The notes: generated from the sequence alone by a model not told the origin. Counted from the first letter of the stretch, positions 9,820 to 20,982 are shown. The stretch is 64,000 nt of DNA from an uncultured Marinoscillum sp. (GCA_902529805.1 CABZXU010000002.1:1-64000); one strand, 5' to 3'. Translations and numbers: made by a program.

Positions 9820-11304
9820 TTACTTTCTTGGGCTTTTTACAACATAGGTACCCCAATCTCTTCCAAATAATAAATTGATACCAAATCTAAAATTAATAAA
9901 TTGAGCTCTAGAAGGTCTCATAGCAGCAGCTATATTATCAGATAATAAATAAAATTGAACAGGTCCACCACGAATAGTCATCCCAATACCTAAATTATTA
10001 TAATTTCCATTAATTGCAGAATAACTAGCTGAGAATGAAAACCACTTTACTGGCTTTGCATTTGCAGATAAAGTTAATGAAAAATCAGTATTGTTTTCAT
10101 AGAAATAGAATCTTGATAATAAACCAAAATCTAATTTATAATTATATTTATAATTTCCATAAAAATACATTTTTGTTGGAATTGGAGTTGAATATTTATT
10201 TTCTGAATTTGTAATCTTATAAGAGTTTTCTAATGAATCTAACATTTCATCTAAAACATCGTCTGTTGATTTATAATCAGCATCATCTTCATTAATAGAT
10301 TGGGTTAAATCTACACCATTAAATTTATATGAAGCATTTGCAGATAAATTATAAACACCTTTTTTCCATCTTATGGTTCCAAAGTCAATTAAACTAGCAC
10401 CAAAAGTAATTTTATCTGAAAATTCATAAGTTGCTCCCAAATCCAATGCAAAACCTTTATTTTTAGTATTTCTAAGATAACCAATGATGGAATCTGTGTC
10501 TTCAAGATTAGATGAATTAACATCATCGATAAGGCCTTCATTATCAAATGTAAAAATCAATGGAGATGATACATTTGCATCTGCTAAGGCAGTATATTGT
10601 AAAAAGGATGGCAAATCATCTGATAATAACTGCATATTAAACTTATCAGCATTTAAATTACCTTTACCAAACAAAAATTTTGTTCTAACACCTGCAGAAA
10701 ATCTTTTATCAAATAACATTATATCTTTTGTGAAACCAATTCCATACTCTCGATAATGAGTCATATTCATAGACATGTTGCCTAAATCAAAGTTTTTTCC
10801 TAAATAATTGACATTACCTTCATGAAGAAGAGTGAAATAACCTTTATCAATACCAATCTGACCTAAAAGTCTTTCTTTTATATCAAAAGAAATCCTAAAA
10901 TTATCAAATCCCAACCATTCTTTTTTACTTCTACCTCTGATCGCAAAACTGAATAAATTAATTGTAGACTCAAGAGAAAGCTTATTTTTATTTTTTAATT
11001 TCTTATAAAATTTTGGAATATCAATTATTAATGAATCGCCGGCTGGTCTATAATGAATTAAGTCTGAGTAAGCAAAATCAAGACTTGATTTCATACTAAT
11101 TCCAGAGAGAACAGGAAGTCCTATGTACAATTTACTAGAATCATCATACAAAGAAGGGTTAAGTTCATTATTATTTGGTAATCCTTTCAATCCATACATG
11201 GTTAAAAACCCTTGAGAAAATCCACTTAATGAGGAAAAAATAAAAAACAATAAAAGTGAATATCTTATTATTAATCTGAATAAAATTGTTTTTAATTTTT
11301 TCAT
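9820..11304 (-). CDS. DUF5723 family protein, predicted outer-membrane beta-barrel
   Basis: Signal peptide then 'LTMYGLKGLPNNNELNPSLYDDSSKLYIGLPVLSGI...'; repeated amphipathic strands; C-terminal 'NFRFGINLLFG'. Confidence 0.7.
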   Translation of the reverse strand: MKKLKTILFRLIIRYSLLLFFIFSSLSGFSQGFLTMYGLKGLPNNNELNPSLYDDSSKLYIGLPVLSGISMKSSLDFAYSDLIHYRPAGDSLIIDIPKFYKKLKNKNKLSLESTINLFSFAIRGRSKKEWLGFDNFRISFDIKERLLGQIGIDKGYFTLLHEGNVNYLGKNFDLGNMSMNMTHYREYGIGFTKDIMLFDKRFSAGVRTKFLFGKGNLNADKFNMQLLSDDLPSFLQYTALADANVSSPLIFTFDNEGLIDDVNSSNLEDTDSIIGYLRNTKNKGFALDLGATYEFSDKITFGASLIDFGTIRWKKGVYNLSANASYKFNGVDLTQSINEDDADYKSTDDVLDEMLDSLENSYKITNSENKYSTPIPTKMYFYGNYKYNYKLDFGLLSRFYFYENNTDFSLTLSANAKPVKWFSFSASYSAINGNYNNLGIGMTIRGGPVQFYLLSDNIAAAMRPSRAQFINFRFGINLLFGRDWGTYVVKSPRK

Positions 11305-11307
11305 CGA

Positions 11308-13434
11308 TTAACCACCATTTAAATTACTAATATTAAATAATACTTTCATAGCAAGCATAAACTCTAAACTTGCATCTGAAGTAATGTTAACCCCCTTATT
11401 TTGAAAGGAATTTACTTTTACTTGATAAATCATTCTAGTTGATTTATAAATTTTATCAGCCTGAGACTTATTCAAACTTAATTTTGCAGTACCCTCAGAA
11501 TTAGCACTTATAAAAGACGAATCATCTACTGGTGCGGGATCAATGGTAAATGGATCTAAAGTGACTAAAGGAGTATTGGAACTATCATCTAAGAATGATA
11601 TAATAACAGATAAACCTAATGGTAAACCAGATGTAAATTGCATCGACATTTCTGCACTTTTAAAATAATCATTAAAATCTTCATATGAACTATCAAAAGA
11701 ATCAAGATTAGTTGTGTCACTATAACTCATATCTTTTGCTGAAATTTGAAATGGAACTTCAAAAAATAATCCTCCGGAAACCTTTGAATCACTATAAATA
11801 AAATTATTTGAAACAGTAGTATCATCTGGGTTGAGTTTTACTGATCCTTTATAGGATATAGATTCATCTGGAGGTAAATCTAAAAGACCAACAATATTAG
11901 AATTATCTTTATTATAAGAAATGACAGTTTCAACCTCACCTTCCGAAACTGTTTTAGGATAATTTATACTCTGTTTTTCTGCATCAAGTGATGAAGTATT
12001 TCCTATTTTATCAATTCCTGTAACCTGAAGATCTAATTGTGATGGAATTCCTATAGAGCTTTTTAATGTTAGACCCATACTAGGATTAGTTAGAGAAAAT
12101 TCACCATCTACTTTATCATAAAACTCAAAGAAATCAGTACCTATATCAAAATTACCAGAATCAAGTTTAACTTCCATTTGACCAAAATTACCTTCAGCGT
12201 AATCTAATTCTAGATTAGCAAAACCCGCAGTAACAGATATTGTTTGACCAGAAGCATAATTAATGTATGATCCTCCTGAACTTACATTAACCTCAAATTC
12301 TGCTAATAAAGAATTATAAGTAGAAGTTGCAGGCGAAAATAAATCTAGAGTAGAACCAGTTATATGCCAAGCATAATTTATTGTTTGTCCATTAGGTATA
12401 TTAATCGTAGTTTGAAGTGTATCATTATCTTTAATTCCTCTAGGAAGTTTAATTTTCATCTCCATATCTACGGTCATCGCAGAAGATATTGTAAAGTTTA
12501 TTGTACCGGTTTTTAAGGTAAGTTTCTTTAATTTTATACCATCTCCAATATCTACTGGATATTCAGTTGAGCTTTCAACTGCTTTTGAATCTGTAACCTT
12601 AACTACCCCAGAGTTAATTTTAGCATTTTTAATATCAACCTTAACACCCATGTAAGATCCATCCAAGTCAATTGATACATTTGATCCTGAAGAACCTGGA
12701 GTTACAAATTCTTTCAAATTAACAGTCATTGCATTTGTAAAAGTTTTTCCTGCTAGATTAAGTGACACCGTTTTAGTTTGACCAGCGGCTACATCAGTAA
12801 AATTAAACTCTCCAACAAGACTTCCTCCACTTCTCAATTGATATGTAGCACTAACTATAACAGGAAGTTGATTATCCATAGTAAGTTCCATAGTTCCAGA
12901 TTCGAAAGTAGCAGACTGGAATTGATCTAATGCAGTAAAATTGTAATCTCCTCCAGATACTCCACTAGAATTAAAAGGTGGAAAAGGAGCTTGAGCACCA
13001 TTTAATGCATTTAACCCGGATAAAGCAGGAAAATTGTCAGTTAAATTTCTTAGTGTAATTTTTGTTTCTGTACCTGAAACATCAGCTATATCAACTGTTT
13101 CAGTAGTCATACTTTGAGAAATACTAGTTGAAACACTTGATATATCAAATACTTCACTTAATGATACATCAATAAGATCACTCTGATCGTATCTGATTTT
13201 TAATAAATTTTTGTTGCTCTTATCAATAACAATGGTGGTATCAGATTTGTCCAAAAAATCTTCTATGGTTGCCTTAACTCTTGCGATAGGAAAGGCAAAA
13301 CCAGGTTTATAAACAACTTGGTCAGATATTTTATCAAAATCAAATTCATCAAGATTACAAGATGAAATGAGAATAATAATTAAAAGTGCTAAACTGTAAA
13401 TCTTTAAAAGGTATTTTTTCAGCATCAATTTCAT
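11308..13434 (-). CDS. Large uncharacterised Bacteroidota lipoprotein (708 aa)
   Basis: Lipobox 'IISSCNLDEFDFDKI'; intact ORF 3 nt upstream of the DUF5723 gene; beta-rich sequence. Confidence 0.6.
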   Translation of the reverse strand: MKLMLKKYLLKIYSLALLIIILISSCNLDEFDFDKISDQVVYKPGFAFPIARVKATIEDFLDKSDTTIVIDKSNKNLLKIRYDQSDLIDVSLSEVFDISSVSTSISQSMTTETVDIADVSGTETKITLRNLTDNFPALSGLNALNGAQAPFPPFNSSGVSGGDYNFTALDQFQSATFESGTMELTMDNQLPVIVSATYQLRSGGSLVGEFNFTDVAAGQTKTVSLNLAGKTFTNAMTVNLKEFVTPGSSGSNVSIDLDGSYMGVKVDIKNAKINSGVVKVTDSKAVESSTEYPVDIGDGIKLKKLTLKTGTINFTISSAMTVDMEMKIKLPRGIKDNDTLQTTINIPNGQTINYAWHITGSTLDLFSPATSTYNSLLAEFEVNVSSGGSYINYASGQTISVTAGFANLELDYAEGNFGQMEVKLDSGNFDIGTDFFEFYDKVDGEFSLTNPSMGLTLKSSIGIPSQLDLQVTGIDKIGNTSSLDAEKQSINYPKTVSEGEVETVISYNKDNSNIVGLLDLPPDESISYKGSVKLNPDDTTVSNNFIYSDSKVSGGLFFEVPFQISAKDMSYSDTTNLDSFDSSYEDFNDYFKSAEMSMQFTSGLPLGLSVIISFLDDSSNTPLVTLDPFTIDPAPVDDSSFISANSEGTAKLSLNKSQADKIYKSTRMIYQVKVNSFQNKGVNITSDASLEFMLAMKVLFNISNLNGG

Positions 13435-13544
13435 TTAAAAATTAAAAAAATATGGAACTAGTAATTTTAAATTTTAATTCAATCTTAAAAGTAAGCAAAA
13501 AAGAACAAAATATTAAGATATTAAGTTAAGTTTTAGTTAATATA

Positions 13545-15071
13545 TTAATTTTTATCATTATCTATATAACCTAGTTTAAACCTTTCTATACTTGAAGTTG
13601 AATGTTCAATTTTAAAAAGAGAGTCAACTTTGTTTAAAATATTTAAATTTTGTTTAGATAAATCATAAGTCTCCTTAGGATCATTATTTAAATCATATAA
13701 TTCAATATTTCTATTTCCTTTAAAAATATTTTTTTTAATAGCTTTCCATTTCCCAAGCCTAATACCTTGTTGACCACCGTAAGCAGGAAATTCCCAGTAT
13801 AAATAGTCATGAAAATTTTGATTTTTTAGTCCTAAAATTATTGGTTTCATGGTAATCCCATCAATTTTTTCAGAAAAATTTACATTTGTTAAGTCACAAA
13901 TTGTTGGAAAAAGATCATAGCTAGCAAATATTTCGTTTATAACTTTTCCTTTTTTTATTTTTTCAGGCCAAGATAAAATCATTGGAACTCTTATTCCCCC
14001 CTCATAAATATAACCCTTCATTCTATCTTTCTTATTTTGAAAAATACCAGTACTATTAAAATACTCATAATCTACACCACCAGCATAAGTTGGTCCATTA
14101 TCACTTGAAATTATTATAATTGTATTATCATAAATATCTAAATATTTAAGTTCTTCAATGATTTCTCCAACTTGAAGATCTATATATTCAATCATTGCAG
14201 CATAAGTAGCTCTTGGATATCTTGTAGGAAAGTAGCCTTTATTGCCAATATAAGGATCTTCTTTACCAATAATTTTTTTATACTTATCAATTAAATATTT
14301 TGGTGCTTGAAGAGGTGCGTGAGGTAGAGGACTAGCATAAAATAAAAAGAAAGGATTTTCTTTATTTTGATTCAAAAAATTAATTGCTTTTTTATGCATA
14401 ATTTCTGGTGCATAATCATTTTGATTAAATGTATTATAGTTTAATTCATCATAAGGATCGGAATCTATAGGTAATTTAAGTTTGGGTGATATTACTTTAT
14501 TATTTAAAGTATCCTTCTCTGAATTTTCCCATAAATGTGGAGGATATAAATTATGTGCCATTCTTTGACAATTGTATCCATAAAAATAATCAAAACCCAT
14601 ATTTGTTGGAATGGATTTTGAATTTGGAGGTCCTAAACCCCATTTACCCACCATAGCTGTTTTATAACCAGAATTTTTTAGTAGCATAGGAAATATCAAA
14701 GTATTCTCACCAATAGGATATTGTCCTTCTAGATTTGGATTTTGAGACATTTTATGATAATCCCATACATCACCTCTACTACCATATTCATGATTACCTC
14801 TTATTGGAGTATTTCCTGAATGAAGACCTGTTAAAAAAATGCTTCTAGATGGAGCACATACCGGAGACCCTGAATAAAAGTTCGTAAATTTTACTCCTGA
14901 ATTTGATAGTTTATCAATATTTTTAGTTTGAATTATTTTTTGACCATATGCTCCTAGCTCACCATATCCTAAATCATCAAAAAAGAAAACTATAATATTA
15001 GGTTTTTGAGAAACATTATTATTACAGCTAAAAAAAAGAATAAAAGAAAAAAAAATTAAACCTCTTAACAT
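13545..15071 (-). CDS. Type I sulfatase (arylsulfatase family), Cys-type, lipoprotein
   Basis: 'PNIIVFFFDDLGYGELGAYG', sulfatase signature 'VCAPSRSIFLTG', 'ISSDNGP'; lipobox 'FFSC'. Confidence 0.92.
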   Translation of the reverse strand: MLRGLIFFSFILFFSCNNNVSQKPNIIVFFFDDLGYGELGAYGQKIIQTKNIDKLSNSGVKFTNFYSGSPVCAPSRSIFLTGLHSGNTPIRGNHEYGSRGDVWDYHKMSQNPNLEGQYPIGENTLIFPMLLKNSGYKTAMVGKWGLGPPNSKSIPTNMGFDYFYGYNCQRMAHNLYPPHLWENSEKDTLNNKVISPKLKLPIDSDPYDELNYNTFNQNDYAPEIMHKKAINFLNQNKENPFFLFYASPLPHAPLQAPKYLIDKYKKIIGKEDPYIGNKGYFPTRYPRATYAAMIEYIDLQVGEIIEELKYLDIYDNTIIIISSDNGPTYAGGVDYEYFNSTGIFQNKKDRMKGYIYEGGIRVPMILSWPEKIKKGKVINEIFASYDLFPTICDLTNVNFSEKIDGITMKPIILGLKNQNFHDYLYWEFPAYGGQQGIRLGKWKAIKKNIFKGNRNIELYDLNNDPKETYDLSKQNLNILNKVDSLFKIEHSTSSIERFKLGYIDNDKN

Positions 15072-15093
15072 CAGTCCAATTTAAAAAAATATA

Positions 15094-16479
15094 TTATAAA
15101 TTTTTGAGTTCAGAAGATAATCTTTGAAGGCTATCTTTTGCATCTCCAAAATACATTTTTGAATTATCTTTAAAAAACAAAGGATTTTGCACCCCAGCAT
15201 AACCAGGATTCATACTTCTTTTTAATACAATCACATTTTTTGATTCCCATACTTTTAAAATTGGCATTCCAAAAAGTGGACTTGATGAATCGTCAATTGC
15301 ATCAGGATTAACTACATCATTTGCACCTACAACTATAGTTACATCAGTAGAAGTAAATTTTTCATTAGCTTCGTCTAACTCTATAAGTTTAGAATAATCA
15401 ACATCAGCTTCAGCTAACAATACATTCATATGACCAGGCATTCTTCCAGCAACTGGATGGATTGCATATTTAACTTCAACATCATTTTTTTCAAGAGTCT
15501 CTTGAATTTCTTTACATATTTTTTGAGCTTGAGCTACAGCCAAACCATAACCAGGAACAAATATTACATTTGATGAATAAAATAGCTGAACTGCAAAATC
15601 TGAATCTGATATTTCTTTAATATCACCGTCTTCAGATTTTTTTGAAGATTTTCCTGATGCTGAAAAACCACCAATTAATACATTTAATAGAGATCTATTC
15701 ATTGCTTCACACATTAGAACTGTTAATATTGTACCCGCTGCACCTACAAGAATACCACCTAATAACATAACATTATTGTTAAAAATTATTCCTGTTAAAG
15801 CAGCAGTAATTCCTGTAAATGAATTAAGTAATGATATTACTACAGGCATATCAGCACCACCTATTGGAGCAACAAAGAAAATACCATAAACAAGAGAGAT
15901 TATAAGAATAAATAAAATGTAATTAAAGTCTAAAAGGTTAATGAAATACAAATAAGAAAAAATGATAATAGTTACTAGAAGAACAATATTTATAATATGC
16001 TGATACGGCAAAATAAGCTTTTCTGACCATCTATATCCATCAAGCTTAGCAAATGCTAACATGCTACCTGTAAAAGCAACTGAACCTATAAAAAGACTCA
16101 TTATCAACGTAATATTATAGGAAAAAAATGTATCAGTATTTGTTGATGATACCTTATAAAGTTCAATAAATGATAATAAAACAGCACTTAAACCACCAAG
16201 GCCATTAAAAATAGATACCATTTGAGGCATTGATGTCATTTGGACATTTTTAGCAACATAAGTACCAATTAATGCTGATAAAGAAATTGGAACTAATATC
16301 CAAATTAAATTATTGAATATAGATTGATCTTTAATTTCAAAAAATAGCGTAGCAAAAATTGCTAAACCCATTCCCATAGAAGCTAAAAAATTTCCCTTCT
16401 TTGCTGATTCAGGATTACTTTGAAGTCTTAATCCCCAGACCAATGAAAATGCTGCCAATAAGAAAACTAAATTAAACAT
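15094..16479 (-). CDS. pntB: NAD(P) transhydrogenase subunit beta
   Basis: 'IGGADMPVVISLLNSFTGITAALTGI', 'VPGYGLAVAQAQ', 'HPVAGRMPGHMNVLLAEA', 'VGANDVVNPDA'. Confidence 0.96.
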   Translation of the reverse strand: MFNLVFLLAAFSLVWGLRLQSNPESAKKGNFLASMGMGLAIFATLFFEIKDQSIFNNLIWILVPISLSALIGTYVAKNVQMTSMPQMVSIFNGLGGLSAVLLSFIELYKVSSTNTDTFFSYNITLIMSLFIGSVAFTGSMLAFAKLDGYRWSEKLILPYQHIINIVLLVTIIIFSYLYFINLLDFNYILFILIISLVYGIFFVAPIGGADMPVVISLLNSFTGITAALTGIIFNNNVMLLGGILVGAAGTILTVLMCEAMNRSLLNVLIGGFSASGKSSKKSEDGDIKEISDSDFAVQLFYSSNVIFVPGYGLAVAQAQKICKEIQETLEKNDVEVKYAIHPVAGRMPGHMNVLLAEADVDYSKLIELDEANEKFTSTDVTIVVGANDVVNPDAIDDSSSPLFGMPILKVWESKNVIVLKRSMNPGYAGVQNPLFFKDNSKMYFGDAKDSLQRLSSELKNL

Positions 16480-16480
16480 A

Positions 16481-16795
16481 TTACTTTTTCTTTTTTTTCT
16501 TAAACATTCCCAACATTCTATCTGTTACAATAAAGCCACCAAAAACATTAATTGAACCAACAAATAATGCCATAGAAGCTGGAATCAAAATTGTTAAATT
16601 AGATGGATCAGTTTGCCTAATCAATATAATGGCCCCTAAAACAACTATTCCACTAATAGCATTTGCACCAGACATTAAAGGGGTATGTAGTATTGTAGGA
16701 ACTTTTGAGATTACTTCAAACCCTAAGATTATTGTGAATAATAATAGGTAAATAAATATTTCATTTTCAGTAATATAATTCAATAAAGTTTCCAT
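16481..16795 (-). CDS. pntAB: NAD(P) transhydrogenase subunit alpha, membrane part (alpha-2)
   Basis: 'FEVISKVPTILHTPLMSGANAISGIVVLGAI'; directly between pntAA and pntB. Confidence 0.93.
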   Translation of the reverse strand: METLLNYITENEIFIYLLLFTIILGFEVISKVPTILHTPLMSGANAISGIVVLGAIILIRQTDPSNLTILIPASMALFVGSINVFGGFIVTDRMLGMFKKKKKK

Positions 16796-17884
16796 TTAAT
16801 TAAATTTTATTTTTTTTGTAATGTAACACTGTTTAAAAATTTCATCTTCTTCATTGTTAGAAATTTTATTATCATTAATTATATATTCTAAAAAATTGTA
16901 AACATTATTAGAAAATAAATTGCTAGAATCTTGAGAAAGATCAGATGATAAATATGAATTACCAAGAATTTTAACATCATTATATGTTATCATCTTACCA
17001 TCTTGAGTCATTTCACAATTACCACCAGAGGCTGAGGCAAGATCAATTATAACTGAACCTGGTCTCATTTTATCAACTATAGATTTAGGAATTAAAATTG
17101 GAGATTTACCTCCTAGTACTTGTGCAGTAGAAATTACAACATCTGCTAATTCTAGCCTTTTAGAAACCTCTTTTTTTTGTCTTTCTAAATATTCTTTAGT
17201 TTGCTTTACAGCATACCCACCAGCAGAAGAATCTTCAACTGCTCCCTCAACTTCTATAAATTTTGCACCTAAACTTAAGACTTCTTCTCTTGCAGCAGAC
17301 CTAGGATCAGAAGCTTCAACTACAGCACCCAGTCTTTTTGCTGTTGCAATAGCTTGAAGGCCAGCTACACCAGCACCTAAAATAACAACTTTAGCAGGCT
17401 TGATGCTACCTGCAGCTGTAATAATCATCGGAAACATTCTAGGAAGCAATTCTGCTGCCTTTATAACTGCTTTATAACCAGATAAATTTGCCTGAGAAGA
17501 TAATATATCCATACTTTGAGCAATAGTTGTTCTTGGAATTATTCCTAAATCAAATACATGAATTTTATTTTTCTCTAAAGTAGGTAAAAAATTATTAGTA
17601 TCTACGGAATTAAAATTGGTTAAATATATTTTATTTGAAAAATCAGAATTTAATTTATTTAATTCTATTGGATTAATAGAAATTAGTATATCAGATGTTT
17701 TTAATAAATCTGAGTAACTTACAACGGATGCAAATTCTTCGTAATCATAGTTTTTGAAATTACTAAGTTCACCTGCACCAGATTCTATAAACAGATCATG
17801 ATTAGATCTTTTAAATTTTTTTGCAACTTCTGGAGTCAGTGATACTCTAGTATCTTTATCCTCCTTAATAAATCCTATCTTCAA
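16796..17884 (-). CDS. pntAA: NAD(P) transhydrogenase subunit alpha, NAD-binding part (alpha-1)
   Basis: 'GFIKEDKDTRVSLTPEV', 'VVILGAGVAGLQAIATAKRLGAVVEASDPRSAAREEVLSLGAKF'. Confidence 0.95.
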   Translation of the reverse strand: MKIGFIKEDKDTRVSLTPEVAKKFKRSNHDLFIESGAGELSNFKNYDYEEFASVVSYSDLLKTSDILISINPIELNKLNSDFSNKIYLTNFNSVDTNNFLPTLEKNKIHVFDLGIIPRTTIAQSMDILSSQANLSGYKAVIKAAELLPRMFPMIITAAGSIKPAKVVILGAGVAGLQAIATAKRLGAVVEASDPRSAAREEVLSLGAKFIEVEGAVEDSSAGGYAVKQTKEYLERQKKEVSKRLELADVVISTAQVLGGKSPILIPKSIVDKMRPGSVIIDLASASGGNCEMTQDGKMITYNDVKILGNSYLSSDLSQDSSNLFSNNVYNFLEYIINDNKISNNEEDEIFKQCYITKKIKFN

Positions 17885-17921
17885 TTTAATTTTTTAAAAT
17901 TTTTAATTGGTAATTTATAAT

Positions 17922-18617
17922 TTAGTTTTTAAAAATTCTAGAATTGAATATTAAATAAGTTATATATAAAAGAAATAATACAAAAATTTCCCATTTTAAA
18001 ATGTAATATGGCCAAATACCAGAAGCTAATGGGTGATCAACGTTTGGTGGTTTTGATAGATACATATAATTAGAATCCAATAAAAAATTTATAGGCATAA
18101 TAACTACAACTAATAAATTCAAAAAAAGAAAAGTTTTTAACCATGAGTATTTAGTTAATTTCATCTTTAGAATATAAAAAAGATAAAGCGGGAATAGCAC
18201 TATAGTTGAATGAACAAAATAATAATCAAAATAAAAAAATTTTATTCCTGTATAGTCATCAATTAATGGTGTTAGCAATGCTTGAAACCCACCTAAAACA
18301 CCACAATAAAATGCTAAGTCAAATAAAAGCTGCTTTTTAGGAATAAATAAGATAATACAACAAATCAATTGGGTTATATAGCAAAGTTGAAGAGGAAGTC
18401 TTTTTTGAAAAAACCATGTCCCTAAATGTAAATGGAAAAAATTGTATAAGAATAAAAATAAAATTAAAGAATATGCAATAGCTTTAGCAAAAACAAATTT
18501 TTTTTCTATATCTAATTTAAATCCAATAAATAATGAAATAGAAACATATAAAAAAGATAAAAAAGAATTTAAAATCCATTCATCAGATAAAAAATCTATT
18601 ACATAATCCTCTCCCAT
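17922..18617 (-). CDS. TIGR02206/YwaF-like integral membrane protein
   Basis: Multi-TM; 'RLPLQLCYITQLIC...FYCGVLGGFQALLTPLI' and 'YYFVHSTIVLFPLYL'. Confidence 0.75.
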   Translation of the reverse strand: MGEDYVIDFLSDEWILNSFLSFLYVSISLFIGFKLDIEKKFVFAKAIAYSLILFLFLYNFFHLHLGTWFFQKRLPLQLCYITQLICCIILFIPKKQLLFDLAFYCGVLGGFQALLTPLIDDYTGIKFFYFDYYFVHSTIVLFPLYLFYILKMKLTKYSWLKTFLFLNLLVVVIMPINFLLDSNYMYLSKPPNVDHPLASGIWPYYILKWEIFVLFLLYITYLIFNSRIFKN

Positions 18618-18622
18618 TTAAG

Positions 18623-20404
18623 TTAATAATTATAATTCGTTTGCATATTTCTAATTAACATTAATATAGAAATCATAATTATTAAAAATAGAATTAGAGA
18701 AACAAAAAAGTTATTATATAAGATAAAGCCTATTAAAAATAGACTACAATAAATTATAACTATTCCTAAAAGCATTGAAATAAAATTTGGAATAAAAGAA
18801 CCTCTTTGCTTATTTATTTTAATATTATTTTTTTTTGCAAGTTTTAAAAATCCATTCCAACCAACACCTTTAGGTTTAACTAAATTGTAAAACTCAGAAA
18901 GCTTAATAATATTAGTAGGTTTTGTAAAATACGTTACTAATAACCATGAGATTGTTGTAATAAAAACTCCTGTAATAAGTTGTTCGTCAGTATTTAATTT
19001 AAAAGAAAATATTATTTCATGGAAAAATTCAAAATACAATGCTATCAAAAAAGAGACTATCATCCCTGATATTTCAGTATATGCATTAATTCTCCACCAA
19101 AACCATCTTAGAATAAAAATTAAACCTGTTCCAGCACCAATTTGTAATAATATTTTAAATGCTGATAATGCGGAATCCAAATATAAAGCAATCATAGAAG
19201 AAATAAACATCAATAAAATAGTAGAAATCTTTCCTACATTTACAATTTGATTTTCAGTAGCATCTCTATTTATGAATCTTTTATAAAAATCTAAGGATAA
19301 ATATGAAGATCCCCAATTTAAATGAGATGATAGAGTACTCATTAAAGCTGCAATTAGTGATGCAAGAATTAAACCTAAAAGTCCACTTGGAAGATTAGAA
19401 AGCATAGCAGGATATGCTAAATCATCTCCAATTACATTTAAATCTAAATGGGGGAAAGTTTTTGATATATCATCCAAATCAGGAAAAATTATTAATGAAG
19501 ATAAAGCAATTAAAATCCAAGGCCATGGTCTTAAAGCATAATGAAAAACATTAAATAATAAAGTGGCTTTTAAAGCATGGTTTTCATTTTTTGCAGATAA
19601 CATTCTTTGAGCTATATATCCACCACCACCAGGTTCTGCACCTGGATACCATACACTCCACCATTGAACTGCTATAGGTATTATGAAAAGAGAAAACAAT
19701 GACTTATAATCATCAATATCAGGAAAAAAATTTAATTTACCTTCTACATTAGAATGTGAAAATAATGAAGTTAAGCCACCAATTTCATCCATTGAAACTA
19801 TATAGATACATGCCCAAACTGATCCAATCATAGCAAGGATAAATTGAATAAAATCTGTAAAAATCACACTTCTTAAACCACCTAGAGTTGAATAAATAAC
19901 TGTAAAAAAAGAAGTAAATAAAACACATTCAACAGGTGACAAATCTAGTAATAACCCTCCTATTTTAATTCCAGCTAAACTAACAGATGCCATTATAATA
20001 ACATTAAAAAATAGACCTAGATAGATAGCTCGAAATGCTCTTAAAAAAGCAGCTTCTTTTCCACTGTATCTCTTTTCATAAAATTCTAAGTCCGTAAGAA
20101 CCTTAGACCTTCTCCATAGTTTTGAATAAAAAAAAACAGTCATCATTCCTGTTAAAGAAAATGCCCACCATTGCCAATTACCAGCAATTCCATCTCTTCT
20201 AACAATTTCGGTAACTAAATTTGGAGTATCAGCAGAAAAAGTAGTAGCAACCATAGAAACTCCTAATAACCACCAAGGAAGATTTCTTCCAGATAAAAAA
20301 TATTGTTTAGAGTCCTTAGAACTATTTTTTGATACTACTAAACCAAAAAAAAGAATTAAAAAAGTAAAAAAACAAACAATAATCCAGTCAAATGTTGATA
20401 ACAT
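18623..20404 (-). CDS. Sodium:solute symporter (SSS) family
   Basis: 'YFLSGRNLPWWLLGVSMVATTFSADTPNLVTEIVR', multi-TM, 'GGLRSVIFTDFIQF'. Confidence 0.9.
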   Translation of the reverse strand: MLSTFDWIIVCFFTFLILFFGLVVSKNSSKDSKQYFLSGRNLPWWLLGVSMVATTFSADTPNLVTEIVRRDGIAGNWQWWAFSLTGMMTVFFYSKLWRRSKVLTDLEFYEKRYSGKEAAFLRAFRAIYLGLFFNVIIMASVSLAGIKIGGLLLDLSPVECVLFTSFFTVIYSTLGGLRSVIFTDFIQFILAMIGSVWACIYIVSMDEIGGLTSLFSHSNVEGKLNFFPDIDDYKSLFSLFIIPIAVQWWSVWYPGAEPGGGGYIAQRMLSAKNENHALKATLLFNVFHYALRPWPWILIALSSLIIFPDLDDISKTFPHLDLNVIGDDLAYPAMLSNLPSGLLGLILASLIAALMSTLSSHLNWGSSYLSLDFYKRFINRDATENQIVNVGKISTILLMFISSMIALYLDSALSAFKILLQIGAGTGLIFILRWFWWRINAYTEISGMIVSFLIALYFEFFHEIIFSFKLNTDEQLITGVFITTISWLLVTYFTKPTNIIKLSEFYNLVKPKGVGWNGFLKLAKKNNIKINKQRGSFIPNFISMLLGIVIIYCSLFLIGFILYNNFFVSLILFLIIMISILMLIRNMQTNYNY

Positions 20405-20499
20405 AAGTTATTAAGGAAATGAATTTTTTTTAAAAATATTAAATAATAGCAAATAAATTATCAAATAAATTTTTATAATTTTGAATATTAAATTCAATA

Positions 20500-20982
20500 A
20501 TGAAAATTTTACATATAGTACTTATTTTTTTTCTATGGAATACCACCTACAGATGTAAAAAAGATGAACTTACAATTGATTGTAACGAGACAGCAAAAAA
20601 AATGATAGGTACGTGGACTGGAAGTCAATCTAATAATGCAAAAACTTTTAGTGATTCTTTTACATTAAAAGTTACTTCATCTGATGGATGTACTTTTTTT
20701 GGTGAAACCTCTTATTCACAATCAATTACAACATTCTCAGTAGTTGGATCAATAGATGAGTATGGTTGGATTAAGTTTTCCGAAAATTTTTATGTAGTTG
20801 ATGGTGGTGAATATTCAAATTGTATCGGATCTGGTTGGAGCAGTCCTTGCAGAACTGTAAGATGGAGACCTGGAGCTGTATTTGATGAAGTTAGATTTAA
20901 TGAAGAAACTATTTCTGGAGAATGGGGGATTTCATGCTGGAGATGTGAATTAGTGGGTGGGTTTACATTATTTAAAGAATAA
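20500..20982 (+). CDS. Uncharacterised small exported Cys-containing protein, paralog 1
   Basis: N-terminal hydrophobic segment; strong alignment to next ORF (shared FLWNTTYRCKKDELTIDC, FTLKVTSSDGC, IDEYGWIKFSE). Confidence 0.7.
   Translation: MKILHIVLIFFLWNTTYRCKKDELTIDCNETAKKMIGTWTGSQSNNAKTFSDSFTLKVTSSDGCTFFGETSYSQSITTFSVVGSIDEYGWIKFSENFYVVDGGEYSNCIGSGWSSPCRTVRWRPGAVFDEVRFNEETISGEWGISCWRCELVGGFTLFKE

Noticed and set aside
1-15071. Polysaccharide utilisation locus
   Set aside because: Two sulfatases and DUF1080 are present but no SusC/SusD pair, no CAZyme I can confirm and no HTCS/ECF regulator
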